DNA of 19,710 nucleotides from Deltaproteobacteria bacterium (GCA_015233285.1 JADFYA010000018.1:1-19710), one strand, 5' to 3'; shown: positions 1 through 8,579, counted from the first letter of the stretch. Notes: generated from the letters alone by a model not told the origin. Numbers and translations: made by a program.

Positions 1-58
1 GGTCAATCCTTTTTTTGGACTTAAGCCACGATTTTTGTGGTCTTGTGTTAGCTTTTTT

Positions 59-87
59 TTGACAATCGTGTCATAATAATTTAATCT
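59..87 (+). promoter_or_regulatory. Possible sigma-70 promoter with a TGACA/TGTCA inverted repeat, upstream of the kinase gene
   Basis: A perfect TTGACA lies at 59-64, and 17 bp further on is TAATCT (82-87), a poor match to the -10 consensus; CATAAT (72-77) is a better hexamer but too close. The -35 overlaps the inverted repeat TGACA-ATCG-TGTCA (60-73), which could be an operator. The leader to the ATG at 208 would be about 115 nt. No strong Shine-Dalgarno sequence precedes that ATG. Seen: the sequence matches. Inferred: promoter function. Confidence 0.35.
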
Positions 88-207
88 TAAGTTGGAATGT
101 TCCGGAGAAATAGATTCTTCCGGTCCGGCAGATTACCTATCGGTACCTCGCCAACGGTGCCGGTCTTCACTAATAAAATTTTTTAATGGATCTATGGCTT
201 CGTCATT

Positions 208-2106
208 ATGGCAGAAATTCAAACGTACGGGGAATATTACCTGACCAAAAAAATTGCCACCGGTGGCATGGCCGAACTCTACCGCGCCCGCAAAATCAGC
301 CTGGAAGGGTTCGAGAAGATCCTGGCCGTAAAACGAATCTTGCCCCAATTCTGCCAGGACCAGGAATTCATCACCATGTTCATCGACGAGGCCAAACTGG
401 CCGCTCAGCTCAACCACCAAAATATTGTGCAGATTTATGACATGGGCAAGGTGGCTGGGACCTATTTCATTGCCATGGAGTTTATCCTTGGACATGACCT
501 TTGGAGCATTGCCAAGACCGGCATCCAAAACAAAACAAATCTGGGCAAGTCCAATATTTTGTTCATCATAAGCCAGGTCTGCCGCGCCCTGCAGTATGCC
601 CATTTTAAGAAAGACCGCCAGAACAAACCATTAAACATCGTCCACCGGGATATCAGCCCTCAAAACGTTTTAATATCCAACGAAGGAGATGTCAAGCTGG
701 TAGACTTCGGCATCGCCAAAGCGGCCTCAAGAAGCAATCAAACTCAGGCGGGGCTGATTAAAGGAAAGCTGGCCTATATGTCCCCGGAGCAGGCCCTGGG
801 CAAACCGTTGGATCATCGGTCAGACATTTTCTCTTTGGGGACCGTGATGTATGAACTCTTGACCCAAAGGCGCTTATTCTATGGCGGCTCAGAGGTCGAA
901 GTTCTAGAAAAAGTTCGTAAATGTGCCGTCTACCCGCCCTCGAGATTGAACCGCAAAATAGACCAGCCGTTGGAAGCCATCATTTTTAAAGCCCTGGCCA
1001 GAGATCGAGAAGAACGTTTTCAAAACGCAGAGGCCATGCAAAAAGCGATTGAAGCTTATCTTTTTTCCGCCCAGCAGGCCACCTCACCTTCCACTTTGAC
1101 CCTGCGGGAATATATTCACGGGATGTACGGCGCGGAGATCGAGCAGGAAGAAAACGCTATTCGGGCGGAGCTGGAAACGGTTTCAAAATACGAAAAGTTT
1201 GTTGTTCCACAAATTACCAAAACGATGGCCCACCAGGCTCATCCGACTGAGGCGGTCAACCCGGACATGGCCACCACTCGAGTGGTTATTGTGACAGAGC
1301 AAAGTAGTGTGGATAAGCTACCGGTCAGCCGGCGGGTCCTGGTATTAATGGGGGTCCTGGGAATCTTGGCCGTCGCCTACCTGTTCGGCCCCATTAGCAA
1401 AGGACCGGTGCCGACAGGAGGGCAGAAGGCAGCGCCCCGGCCTTCCACCTCCACAACTAAGCCGGGAACTCAGAAGCCGACGGCGCTCTCAGCCAAAATA
1501 GACACAGTTAGGCCGGATTCTGCCTTAGCTGCTCTAAAGGCCGAAGATTTCGCCGTGGCCCAAAAAAAATTCCAACAGTGGTTCTCCGGCCATCCCCAAG
1601 ATAAAGAGAAGTATGCCTTGGATCAAGCCAAAGCGGCAATTGGGGCCATCAATAATCAAGCCCTGACCCTGGACGCGGCGCAACGAACCAACCGCTTTCA
1701 AGAGGTCGTTAATTCCCTGGAGTCCATGTTGCAGAAGGACCCCAACGACCCAAACCTTTATTATGAATTAGGCCGGGCGGCAACTGGGGCAAATAATTTT
1801 CCTAAGGCCATAGCCGCGTTGCAAAAGTCCATCTCTTTTCGGCGTGACTTTTTTGAAGCCCACATGCAATTGGCCGAGGTTTACTTTTTGATGAATAACT
1901 ACAAGCAATCAAACACAGAATTGCTGCAATTGAAACCCAAAGACTCAGCTCAGGCGGCGTGGTTGGAGACAAATCTGGGAATCAATTACTACCTCCTCCG
2001 CGATCATCAGAGGGCAGTGGAATATTTACGAAGGGCCATGGAAAACGATCCTGGAAATAACAAATTGAAAGTCCTCTTGACAGAACTGGAAAGCCGGCAA
2101 AAATGA
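208..2106 (+). CDS. Membrane-anchored Ser/Thr protein kinase (Hanks type) with C-terminal TPR region
   Basis: The 632-residue protein should phosphorylate Ser/Thr on target proteins. The kinase domain spans about residues 8-285. It has a glycine-rich loop (ATGGMAE), ATP-binding Lys42 (AVK), the helix-C Glu61, the catalytic loop HRDISPQN with Asp148 and Asn153, DFG at 166-168 and an SPE version of the APE motif near 192-194, so it looks catalytically competent. A single membrane segment lies near residues 376-395, preceded by arginines, which puts the kinase in the cytoplasm. A Pro/Thr-rich linker follows, then TPR-like helices from about 436 to the end, outside the membrane. The architecture suggests signalling from the envelope to the cytoplasm. 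The stop overlaps the next gene by 4 bp (ATGA), so the pair is probably translationally coupled. The start has only a weak ribosome site. The substrate is unknown. Confidence 0.93.
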   Translation: MAEIQTYGEYYLTKKIATGGMAELYRARKISLEGFEKILAVKRILPQFCQDQEFITMFIDEAKLAAQLNHQNIVQIYDMGKVAGTYFIAMEFILGHDLWSIAKTGIQNKTNLGKSNILFIISQVCRALQYAHFKKDRQNKPLNIVHRDISPQNVLISNEGDVKLVDFGIAKAASRSNQTQAGLIKGKLAYMSPEQALGKPLDHRSDIFSLGTVMYELLTQRRLFYGGSEVEVLEKVRKCAVYPPSRLNRKIDQPLEAIIFKALARDREERFQNAEAMQKAIEAYLFSAQQATSPSTLTLREYIHGMYGAEIEQEENAIRAELETVSKYEKFVVPQITKTMAHQAHPTEAVNPDMATTRVVIVTEQSSVDKLPVSRRVLVLMGVLGILAVAYLFGPISKGPVPTGGQKAAPRPSTSTTKPGTQKPTALSAKIDTVRPDSALAALKAEDFAVAQKKFQQWFSGHPQDKEKYALDQAKAAIGAINNQALTLDAAQRTNRFQEVVNSLESMLQKDPNDPNLYYELGRAATGANNFPKAIAALQKSISFRRDFFEAHMQLAEVYFLMNNYKQSNTELLQLKPKDSAQAAWLETNLGINYYLLRDHQRAVEYLRRAMENDPGNNKLKVLLTELESRQK

Positions 2107-3029
2107 GCTCTCTCCGAATAACCACAAAACATCACATCATGTTGATCTGTTGGGCAGCTCTTTTGGCCGGTTTAACGGTTCCCGCCGCCGCTGCCGACGA
2201 TTCCCCGGCCCGCCGTCATCTGATTATGGGACTAATCTATGGTGTTAAGGGAATCCCGGATCGAGAGGAAGCCGCATATAAAAAGGCCATCTCTATAAAA
2301 CCGGACCTGGCTGAGGCCCACTTCGCTTTGGGTTGTCTCTATGCGCAAAATAATTTGGGTAAACCGGCCAAAGAGCAGTTCGAGGCCGCCATCAAATATA
2401 AACCCAATTTCTCCCTGGCCTACTATAATCTATCTATTATCTGCTTTTCCGAAAAGGATTCCTTTGACAAGGGCGTCGAATACATGCAGCGGGTCTTCAA
2501 ATTCAAACCGGATTATCCCGAAGCTCACTTTGAGTTAGGCGTGGCCTTCGGAGGCCGTGGGGAACTTCAAAAAGCCATTGAGGAGTATGAGGAGGCAGTC
2601 AAATACAAACCGAGTTTCTGGCGGGCTTATCAAAACATGGGAACCACCTATTTGCTGATGCAGCAGTATCAAAAGGCGGCCTCATCTTTTAGGAAGGTTT
2701 TAGAGATCAAACGGGATTCACCGGCCGCCTTGATCAACCTGGGCAACATTTATATGCAAACCGGAGTCCTGGACCAGGCCATTGAATCCTATAAGGCAGC
2801 CATTGTAGCCCAGCCGGAATTCCTCAAGGCGCACTATAACCTGGGTATGTGCTACCGCAAAAGCGGTGACTCCTTCGCAGCCATAGAGCACTTTTTTCTG
2901 GCCGGTAAAATCAGCCTGAAAAACGGCGATAAGGAAGGAGCTCAAAAATACCTGGCGGTCATCAAGGAGACCGATCCCAATTCCCGACATTACACCGAAC
3001 TCCAGGACATGATTAATTCCGGGACCTAA
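2103..3029 (+). CDS. Secreted TPR-repeat protein, partner of the upstream kinase
   Basis: 308 residues. The N-terminus is a convincing Sec signal peptide: basic residues, a hydrophobic stretch at about 13-27 and an AAA-D cleavage site near residue 31. The rest consists of about six to seven TPRs with the usual pattern (Ala-His-Phe/Tyr...Gly, then a helix ending in Pro), from about residue 45 to 290. TPR arrays bind peptides or proteins; there is no catalytic motif. The 4-bp overlap with the kinase gene, whose own extracytoplasmic part is also TPR-like, suggests that the two products meet in the periplasm. An alternative start at Met13 would leave almost no basic n-region, so the first Met is preferred. 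Exact role unknown. Confidence 0.88.
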   Translation: MSSLRITTKHHIMLICWAALLAGLTVPAAAADDSPARRHLIMGLIYGVKGIPDREEAAYKKAISIKPDLAEAHFALGCLYAQNNLGKPAKEQFEAAIKYKPNFSLAYYNLSIICFSEKDSFDKGVEYMQRVFKFKPDYPEAHFELGVAFGGRGELQKAIEEYEEAVKYKPSFWRAYQNMGTTYLLMQQYQKAASSFRKVLEIKRDSPAALINLGNIYMQTGVLDQAIESYKAAIVAQPEFLKAHYNLGMCYRKSGDSFAAIEHFFLAGKISLKNGDKEGAQKYLAVIKETDPNSRHYTELQDMINSGT

Positions 3030-3159
3030 TTTTTTCAAGGGAAACGCCGAGCTGCCAGACGAAGGGCTGAGGGGTGGCATGGGTTGAAATTCTTCGTATT
3101 GTTGGACGGTATAGATGTTTTCGGTGAAAGTGATGGCCACGTGGCTGGATTCGGCTACC

Positions 3160-4842
3160 TTATTTGCGCCGACCTTTGATCACGATTATTTTTGGGGAAT
3201 CAATAGGACAGCATGTGAGAGAAGCCTGGTTCCCGGAAATTACTTTATCACTAGGCTCTTTCGGAGTCATGGCGTTCAATAGGTTAGCCTCTTCAGTTTT
3301 GTTCGGAGCATCAGGCAAGCCCTTATGTGAGTCAGCGTATTCTCCGACTAAGACAAAATCAAACCGGTCAAGGGCCTGTTGTATATCTTTATGGTTGAAG
3401 ATTTCGTAGGGAACTTTAAGTTTACTTAAATCAATTTGGTGGATCATCAATTCTGCGGCAATTCCAATGCGCTTCCCAGACCAATTCTTTGTTTTTTTAT
3501 TAATATATTCTACAGCCAAGGTCCGGTTATCAAAAGGCCGCCCCGAATAAAGGGCATCGCAGAGGCGAGAGTACCAGAGAAACCCAAAGTAACCGGCCAA
3601 CATTATTATAGGCAAGGAGTATATCAGATTCCTGACCAAGCGCTTTTTAATTTTCAAATAAAAGACTAATTTTCGAAAAAGCAAAAGGACAAAATGTATC
3701 CCCACAGCGGCGAATATAGCACAAAATGGGTATATTACTAGAAAATTCCTATGAAATCCTACACGCGATTGAGATATGAAAGTTAAGTACACAACAGGAA
3801 ATAATAGTATAATAATGGCTGAATACCCATTTCGCCAAATGGCTACAAGTATTCCCACGAAGCAGTAATAATGGAACGAATCAATCTGGGAGGCTATCCG
3901 ATTCATCGGCAGCATAAAGTGGTTCATGCCCGGCTCGACGGTGTTGGCCCCATGCCCGGCCACCATGTAGTGGCGCACTTCATACCCGGATTGCAGTAAG
4001 AAGGCTCTTAAGTCGAGTACCGCATAAGGATTAATACACAGGAACACCATTGGCGGAACCAGGAATAGGGACAACATCCCCAACAGCCTGCTGAAGCTGA
4101 TTTTTCGCACATTAATGATGAAGGCGAGAGTCGGTACGATTATTGATATTACAGCGTTGTATTTAGTCGCTGTCGCCAGACCCACGCATACCAAGGCAAG
4201 AATTAGATATTTTAATTCCTGAGTGTAATGAAAACGGAGAGAAAAGAGCACCACAAGTAACACAAAGAAAGAAAAAGGGAGGTCGGTAGTGATCCGAATT
4301 GAATGGTAAATATGGAAAGCCAACCCCGACAGGATTAATGACGCAAGTATCGCGACCCATTTTCCATATGCCTTCAATGCGATCAGGCCGACGACAGGGA
4401 CACTTATTGTTCCCATGAGAACTGTCAGCGCCCTATTCCACAGATAGAATGACGGATGGGATATGGTCCAGTTCCATCCAGTGTCGATATTAATAAGTAT
4501 CTCATCAATGCTCCGTAACCCGATGTACAGGCCGTCTATTCCCTCCTTGCCCATCAGAAAATAGTAATGAAGAACATCAACCAGCAGACATGCATAGATC
4601 ATAAATGATGGATAGTTAAAAAAATGTGGGTTAAGGTCGCCGGTCTTCAGAATCCTTAAAGCGGCGCTGGCGATCTGGGGTTCATCCCAATGGCGCCAAT
4701 ACAGATAGGGAAGTCCATCAGTAACTCCTAATATCCTCAGTGTGAACGCATAGAGGGTGATCACCACCATGGCCCAAAAAAAGGCTGTATCGCTGTTTTC
4801 AAGGGAGCTACTTATTGACTTTATATTCTGTTTATACCACAT
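3160..4842 (-). CDS. GT-C membrane glycosyltransferase, family 39 / ArnT-like
   Basis: A polytopic membrane protein of about 560 residues with roughly ten hydrophobic segments. After the first segment (about 21-40) comes an extracytoplasmic loop with Trp-Asp53-Glu54-Pro, the acidic pair expected of the GT-C fold (ArnT/PMT-like enzymes that transfer a sugar from a lipid-phosphate carrier). A soluble tail of about 120 residues ends the protein. Acceptor and donor cannot be read from the sequence. I chose ATG at 4842, with a purine-rich AAAGGAAAGGG just upstream; the TTG at 4845 is an alternative that adds one residue. The gene converges on the TPR gene and has mobile-element repeats directly upstream. 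It looks more A+T-rich than its neighbours by eye, a possible sign of transfer. Confidence 0.85.
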   Translation of the reverse strand: MWYKQNIKSISSSLENSDTAFFWAMVVITLYAFTLRILGVTDGLPYLYWRHWDEPQIASAALRILKTGDLNPHFFNYPSFMIYACLLVDVLHYYFLMGKEGIDGLYIGLRSIDEILINIDTGWNWTISHPSFYLWNRALTVLMGTISVPVVGLIALKAYGKWVAILASLILSGLAFHIYHSIRITTDLPFSFFVLLVVLFSLRFHYTQELKYLILALVCVGLATATKYNAVISIIVPTLAFIINVRKISFSRLLGMLSLFLVPPMVFLCINPYAVLDLRAFLLQSGYEVRHYMVAGHGANTVEPGMNHFMLPMNRIASQIDSFHYYCFVGILVAIWRNGYSAIIILLFPVVYLTFISQSRVGFHRNFLVIYPFCAIFAAVGIHFVLLLFRKLVFYLKIKKRLVRNLIYSLPIIMLAGYFGFLWYSRLCDALYSGRPFDNRTLAVEYINKKTKNWSGKRIGIAAELMIHQIDLSKLKVPYEIFNHKDIQQALDRFDFVLVGEYADSHKGLPDAPNKTEEANLLNAMTPKEPSDKVISGNQASLTCCPIDSPKIIVIKGRRK

Positions 4843-4916
4843 CAACCCTTTCCTTTAACCTTCCCTTTAAGCAAGGCGCAACGCGAGGGTTCTCCAAGAG
4901 CGTAAGGATCTCTACC

Positions 4917-5083
4917 CAATTCTGTTGAATTAAGAGTGCGGCCTGACTATCTTCGGATGTGATAAGATTCCTCACATTCGTTCGGAATGACAAATTTACA
5001 TCGTCATTTCGGCTGGTCCACCCCACTGTCATTTCGAGCGAAGCGAGAAATCTTAGCGCCGTTGCCTTAATTCAACAGCATTG
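4917..5083 (+). mobile_element. MITE-like element A (167 bp) with terminal inverted repeats and 11-bp direct repeats
   Basis: The left end reads CAATTCTGTTGAATTAA and the right end, on the other strand, CAATGCTGTTGAATTAAG. The exact 11-mer GGATCTCTACC abuts both ends (4906-4916 and 5084-5094), as a target-site duplication would. Inside are divergent inverted copies of a motif of the form AAGATTTCTCGCTTCG...AATGACA. There is no transposase; short reading frames across it are not believable genes. A second copy lies inverted at 15744-15934. Seen: the repeats. Inferred: mobility in trans. Caution: the flanking 11-mer could instead belong to a larger dispersed repeat. Confidence 0.75.
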
Positions 5084-5094
5084 GGATCTCTACC

Positions 5095-5308
5095 TCCCCT
5101 GTCAAGGACCAAGCTATTTGACCCCCCTCGGGGCCGGATTAATTGGCCACTTCTGATTCTTACCCGGCTGGTGAATTTTTTCCTCAGACTCCCCTCGTCT
5201 CTTTAGGGGAAAGAAGTGGAAACGGAAGGAGTCTGTAACCCGGCGGATGCTTCTCCTCCGTGGGGGCCGCTCCTATTTTCTGATTCATCAGGAACTTGCT
5301 TACTTACT
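5095..5308. other. Gene-free stretch between two mobile elements
   Basis: No plausible gene. There is a hairpin with an 8-bp stem (CAGACTCC at 5185-5192 and GGAGTCTG at 5228-5235). The surrounding sequence may be decayed insertion-sequence DNA, but I cannot assign a family. Confidence 0.4.
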
Positions 5309-5318
5309 GCATTGAGAT

Positions 5319-5690
5319 CAATGTCATTGACTTAAGCCGAGGAACAATCGTGCCAACTTTTTTAAAATAGACCATTCCGAATAAGCCCCAACGGGGCGCT
5401 CTATGTTAGCCCAGGGCAGCGCCCTGGGAAATACGGCAGGTTACGTGTCAGCAGAATGGTCAGGAGGTCGGACGGCCCCCAAAGTCATTTCCTTTGAATG
5501 GGATATCCGGCTACGGCTGAGTACGGAATTGCTGGCGATTTTATGTGGGTATTGCATGGTATTTTGTATAGTCTCCCCCCTACCCAGGGCGTTGCCCTGG
5601 GCTAACATAGAGCGCCCTTTCAGGGCTTAATCGGAATAGACTATTTTAGAATAGGATCCGATGACCTTGCACCTTAAGTCAATGACATTG
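5319..5690. mobile_element. MITE-like palindromic element C (372 bp) with 10-bp target duplication
   Basis: The ends are perfect 18-bp inverted repeats, CAATGTCATTGACTTAAG at 5319-5336 and its complement at 5673-5690. The exact 10-mer GCATTGAGAT abuts both (5309-5318 and 5691-5700), a typical target-site duplication. The arms stay imperfectly complementary inward to about 5428 and 5583. Each arm holds two nested hairpins: a GCCC/GGGC-type one (5385-5397; 5614-5626) and CCCAGGGC/GCCCTGGG (5410-5428; 5583-5601). The central 150 bp has no coding potential. It is a non-autonomous element. The termini and the duplication length fit IS4-type transposition; that assignment is inference. Confidence 0.8.
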
Positions 5691-5700
5691 GCATTGAGAT

Positions 5701-5896
5701 AGGAGATTCGTTTCCTATTGTCAAGATAAATTTTAGGCATCCCTGAGGTGAAAAGCCGTCTCGATCTCTGAAAGGTCAAAGTTGAAGCCTGTCCACGGTT
5801 GTCCAGTTTCACCGGGAAATTGCACTTTGGACAATCGTCACAGGTCCTGGATAGGTTTCAGGACGTCTGCACGGTTTGAATAGGTCACAGGCAGCT
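5701..5896. other. Gene-free stretch downstream of the methyltransferase pair
   Basis: I see no gene. A short direct repeat (GTCACAGG at about 5838 and again near 5884) is the only structure. It follows the 3' end of the minus-strand methyltransferase genes, but no clear terminator is visible. Confidence 0.35.
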
Positions 5897-7054
5897 TCAA
5901 ACATATACGGCCACCGGGTACCTTCTAAGCTTTTCTTTGACTGCATCAATATAGATAGGACTCATGGCCAGGGCGAGATGCCGGACGCCTAACTGTTCAA
6001 TCAGGCCGAGTCCACCCACGGGCCGACCGTGGATCCGGGTGCCCCATACGGCCTGGTTCTCGTCGAGATAGGCGGTGATTTCTTTGGGATCAAATCCACA
6101 GAGCCAGGGGGCAAACAAGCCGGTCGAAGATAGACCGAAAATGGCAAAATTTTCATCCCGATCCCGGGCAGCCTCCCGAGCCTGAGCAATGAGTTCTATC
6201 CCGTGCCGGGCCAAGGCTTCGTTCCGTCCGGCCACGGTCAAGTTTTCGTCAAAGCAGTTTTCCAACCGGTCAAATGGGCCGTCCACCTTGGCCAAAGCCA
6301 GAAACATTGGCACACCCACCTCTCGGACACCCGTCACCCGAAATCCCGCGGCCCCGGCCAGGCTCTTCAAGGTCTTTTCAGTAAGCTTAGAAAGATGATC
6401 TATGCAAAACATATCTCCAGGATTATAGGCAAAATTCGGCACCCGGAGAAACAAATGCCCACCCGGCTTGAGTGATCGCCAGGCCCAACGCAACAGGTCC
6501 AGGGGATTGGGCACGTGTTCTAATACACCCAAGCCCACGGCCAGATCGTAGGCTTCCTCGGCCGCCTCAAAATCATGATAACCCGTGGGGATGACTTGAG
6601 CCTGGGGCAAATTGCGCCGTAATGACTCCAAAGCGGCGCCGGGCTCCAGCGCGGTGATGCTCCACCAGGGGAGTCCGGCGGCCAGGTGAGTCAGGAAATG
6701 CCCTTTGCCTGCGCCCACCTCAATCAAGGCTCCTTTCTCGGCCAGGCCGATCATCTCCCGTAACAATACATAGGACCGCCGGGCCTGAGACATATCGGCC
6801 AGTGGAGTAAAACTCTTCACCTCGGCCTCTTCCCGGTGCATCATCAACCGGTAAGTATGACGGTAGAATTCGTCCGTGTCGCCGCGGGTCCCGGCCGCAT
6901 TATAAATGAGTCCGCATCCTCGGCAGCAACGGTTATCGATGACGGCAGAGGTGACGGCCATAAAATCGGAGGTGACCGCCGGCCCCGCATATATAGGATA
7001 CAGCGGCTCATAACGGTCCGATCCACAGACGGGGCAGGCCGGACTATCAACCAT
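5897..7054 (-). CDS. Zinc-ribbon SAM-dependent methyltransferase with C-terminal Rossmann-like domain
   Basis: 385 residues. The N-terminus has two CxxC pairs (C7-C10, C44-C47) forming a zinc-ribbon. Next is a class I methyltransferase domain with the SAM motif IEVGAGKGHF at 111-120 and a later SLKPGGHL strand. A C-terminal domain (about 290-385) resembles the nucleotide-binding-like domain at the end of sugar C-methyltransferases (Methyltransf_13/Methyltransf_14 layout). In that family the substrate is a nucleotide-linked keto-sugar; here this is inference. The start is well supported by CAGGAG seven bases upstream of ATG. It lies 2 bp after the stop of the other methyltransferase gene, so the two form an operon and are probably translationally coupled. 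Confidence 0.88.
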   Translation of the reverse strand: MVDSPACPVCGSDRYEPLYPIYAGPAVTSDFMAVTSAVIDNRCCRGCGLIYNAAGTRGDTDEFYRHTYRLMMHREEAEVKSFTPLADMSQARRSYVLLREMIGLAEKGALIEVGAGKGHFLTHLAAGLPWWSITALEPGAALESLRRNLPQAQVIPTGYHDFEAAEEAYDLAVGLGVLEHVPNPLDLLRWAWRSLKPGGHLFLRVPNFAYNPGDMFCIDHLSKLTEKTLKSLAGAAGFRVTGVREVGVPMFLALAKVDGPFDRLENCFDENLTVAGRNEALARHGIELIAQAREAARDRDENFAIFGLSSTGLFAPWLCGFDPKEITAYLDENQAVWGTRIHGRPVGGLGLIEQLGVRHLALAMSPIYIDAVKEKLRRYPVAVYV

Positions 7055-7056
7055 GA

Positions 7057-7893
7057 TTAATCTCCTGAACTTTTCCAGGCCAGGGCTTCGACCATTTTCC
7101 TGGCCAGGGAATTAAGCACCGGAATCCGGTAGAGTAATCGTCTGATCCCAGGAAGGGAAGGCAGGTTGGCGTTTTTGACCACCACTCGGGCCAGCCCCCG
7201 GCTAAACCCGGCCCGGGTCAAAAAGGCATTCATCGTCCGGGGCGTGAGGTAAAGGTTAAAGGGCCGTTCTTCCTTAAATAGCCATAAGCCAAGATTGGCG
7301 TAACAGGCCGTCAGCCAGATCAGTCCTCCAGGCTTGAGCAGGCTATGAATATTTTGCAGCGCGGCCAAGGGTGATCTCATGGTGCTGAACACGTCGAAGA
7401 CAGTCACCACATCAAAACTACCTTTTTCGAGAGACGCGGCCGCGGCGTCTTCCTCTCGAATGTCCAGGCCGTAATGATGCCGTCCATATCCGGCCAGGGT
7501 GGAGGAAATATCTATCCCTTGGACCTGGAACCCGCGCTTCCGGGCCTCATCGATAAATATCCCGGTGGCACAGCCCACATCCAGTAATTTGCCCCCGTCA
7601 AAATGCCTCTCCCTCAGTTGATCCAAACGGAGGTTGGCCAACTCCCGTCTCCAGACCTCCCCTTGCTGGTAATGCTCAACAAAAGTCCGCCCGGACGGCA
7701 GACGCGTTTCCCCTTGCCAGCAAGCCAGCCTGACCGCTTCGGGAAACATGGGAAACTGCCGGACCAGCCCGCAGGACCGGCAATGAACCAGTTGCCTTCC
7801 TGACTTTTTTAATAATTCTCTGAACGCCCCATGCCCACAAAGGGGACAAACAGCACAATCTTCATTCATCTTAAATCCACTTACCGCCGCCAT
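7057..7893 (-). CDS. Zinc-ribbon class I SAM-dependent methyltransferase
   Basis: 278 residues: CxxC pairs at C16-C19 and C38-C41, then a class I methyltransferase fold with SAM motif LLDVGCATGIF (103-113), an acidic strand-2 end (GIDIS) and the LLKPGG motif, followed by a basic C-terminus of about 60 residues. This layout matches methyltransferases found among cell-surface polysaccharide genes; the substrate cannot be told. ATG at 7893 is the furthest start. Met9 (7869) is an alternative that would begin just before the zinc-ribbon; neither has a strong ribosome site. It is the first gene of the pair and is divergent from the pilin cassette. The 359-bp gap to the pilin holds the pilin regulatory sites and could also drive this gene. 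Confidence 0.87.
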   Translation of the reverse strand: MAAVSGFKMNEDCAVCPLCGHGAFRELLKKSGRQLVHCRSCGLVRQFPMFPEAVRLACWQGETRLPSGRTFVEHYQQGEVWRRELANLRLDQLRERHFDGGKLLDVGCATGIFIDEARKRGFQVQGIDISSTLAGYGRHHYGLDIREEDAAAASLEKGSFDVVTVFDVFSTMRSPLAALQNIHSLLKPGGLIWLTACYANLGLWLFKEERPFNLYLTPRTMNAFLTRAGFSRGLARVVVKNANLPSLPGIRRLLYRIPVLNSLARKMVEALAWKSSGD

Positions 7894-7925
7894 AAGCCGG
7901 CCCGGCTAAGGGCCACCCCAGCGGA

Positions 7926-7940
7926 TGACAAATATTGTCA
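7926..7940. promoter_or_regulatory. Palindromic upstream activator site, cassette 1
   Basis: TGACAAATATTGTCA is a 6-3-6 palindrome (TGACAA/TTGTCA). The same palindrome, differing only in the centre, lies upstream of the second pilin at almost the same distance: centre about 147 bp before the -24 GG here and 144 bp there. That is where a bacterial enhancer-binding protein such as PilR would bind. PilR sites described in Pseudomonas contain TGTC, which fits; the identity of the protein is inference. Confidence 0.65.
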
Positions 7941-8078
7941 AATAGGTTCCCATTTTTGCTCAAGGCGCATAGGAGCGGGCGGGCGAACCTTGGGCCATCG
8001 GCTCCTTCGTTTTTCTAAGTAAGATGTTCCTGATGGTTATTTTGCCTGGCTGAAGTTTCTGCGCCGTTGGCCTGATAA

Positions 8079-8094
8079 TGGCACGCTTCTTGCG
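8079..8094 (+). promoter_or_regulatory. Sigma-54 (-24/-12) promoter of pilin 1
   Basis: TGGCACGCTTCTTGCG matches TGGCAC-N5-TTGC exactly, with GG (8080-8081) and GC (8092-8093) 12 bp apart. The predicted start is about 8105, giving a leader of about 148 nt before the pilin ATG. Pilin genes of Proteobacteria are commonly RpoN-dependent and PilS/PilR-activated. Confidence 0.8.
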
Positions 8095-8252
8095 GCTAAC
8101 AAGAACAGATAATAAAAGAAGATAAGAATTCTGCCAGCCGAGACTTTTGAAGCTATTCACGGCTGAGACAAATAAGACATAATAAACGTCCGGTAATTGT
8201 TGGCAATTTTTTTTGGACAAATCATTTAACGACCGGGGGCGGGAGACCAACA

Positions 8253-8579
8253 ATGATGACAACAGAATATAGCCACAATGGTTTTACCTTGATCGAATTG
8301 ATGATCGTTATTGCCATCATCGGTATTCTGGCGGCGGTTGCCATTCCTCAATTCGCAGCTTACAAAATCAGTGCCAACAATGCCGCCGCAGAAAGCGACG
8401 TGCGGAACCTCCAGATTGAATGTGAAGCCATCTTTGCAGACTGCGACTCTTACCCAAATGCGGTTGCGGCAACCACCGGGCCGGCGCCCATGCCCCTGAC
8501 AACACCTGATGCAGCCTGTCCCTCGCCCCCTCGGCAGTTCCAATTGTCCAGATACGTCACGATAGCGCTATTCAACTAA
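8253..8579 (+). CDS. Type IV major-type pilin, short, copy 1 (PilA-like)
   Basis: Prepilin of 108 residues with a 10-residue leader ending in Gly, followed by FTLIELMIVIAIIGILAAVA: Phe1 and Glu5 are present, so PilD-type cleavage and N-methylation are expected. The mature protein is 98 residues, longer than Geobacter PilA (61) but shorter than a full type IVa pilin (about 140-160). The first 60 mature residues resemble Geobacter-type pilins (IPQFAAYKISANNAAAESD). The globular part is small, with Cys at mature positions 47, 54 and 79. The ribosome site GGGAG lies about 7 bases before ATG, aligned with the same spacing in copy 2; the second codon is also ATG. It is followed after 67 bp by a tiny partner gene and driven by a sigma-54 promoter. 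Confidence 0.93.
   Translation: MMTTEYSHNGFTLIELMIVIAIIGILAAVAIPQFAAYKISANNAAAESDVRNLQIECEAIFADCDSYPNAVAATTGPAPMPLTTPDAACPSPPRQFQLSRYVTIALFN

Noticed and set aside
1..30. CAATCC...GGACTTAAGCC at the window start, resembling the transposon termini
   Set aside because: The match needs gaps, and no partner end or flanking duplication is visible in the window.
2718..3140. Minus-strand frame after the GT-C gene stop, with protein-like text (VAITFTENIYTVQQYEEFQP)
   Set aside because: The 3030-3159 part could be a remnant of a coding sequence or a frameshifted tail, but most of the frame lies opposite the well-supported TPR gene and no family is recognisable.
4959..5156. Short frame reading ...VISSEARNLS...
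   Set aside because: This is the translation of the dispersed repeat in element A; the same spurious peptide appears from element B.
5403..5630. 75-codon frame within element C
   Set aside because: It runs through the inverted arms and hairpins of the element, has no ribosome site and no protein-like pattern.
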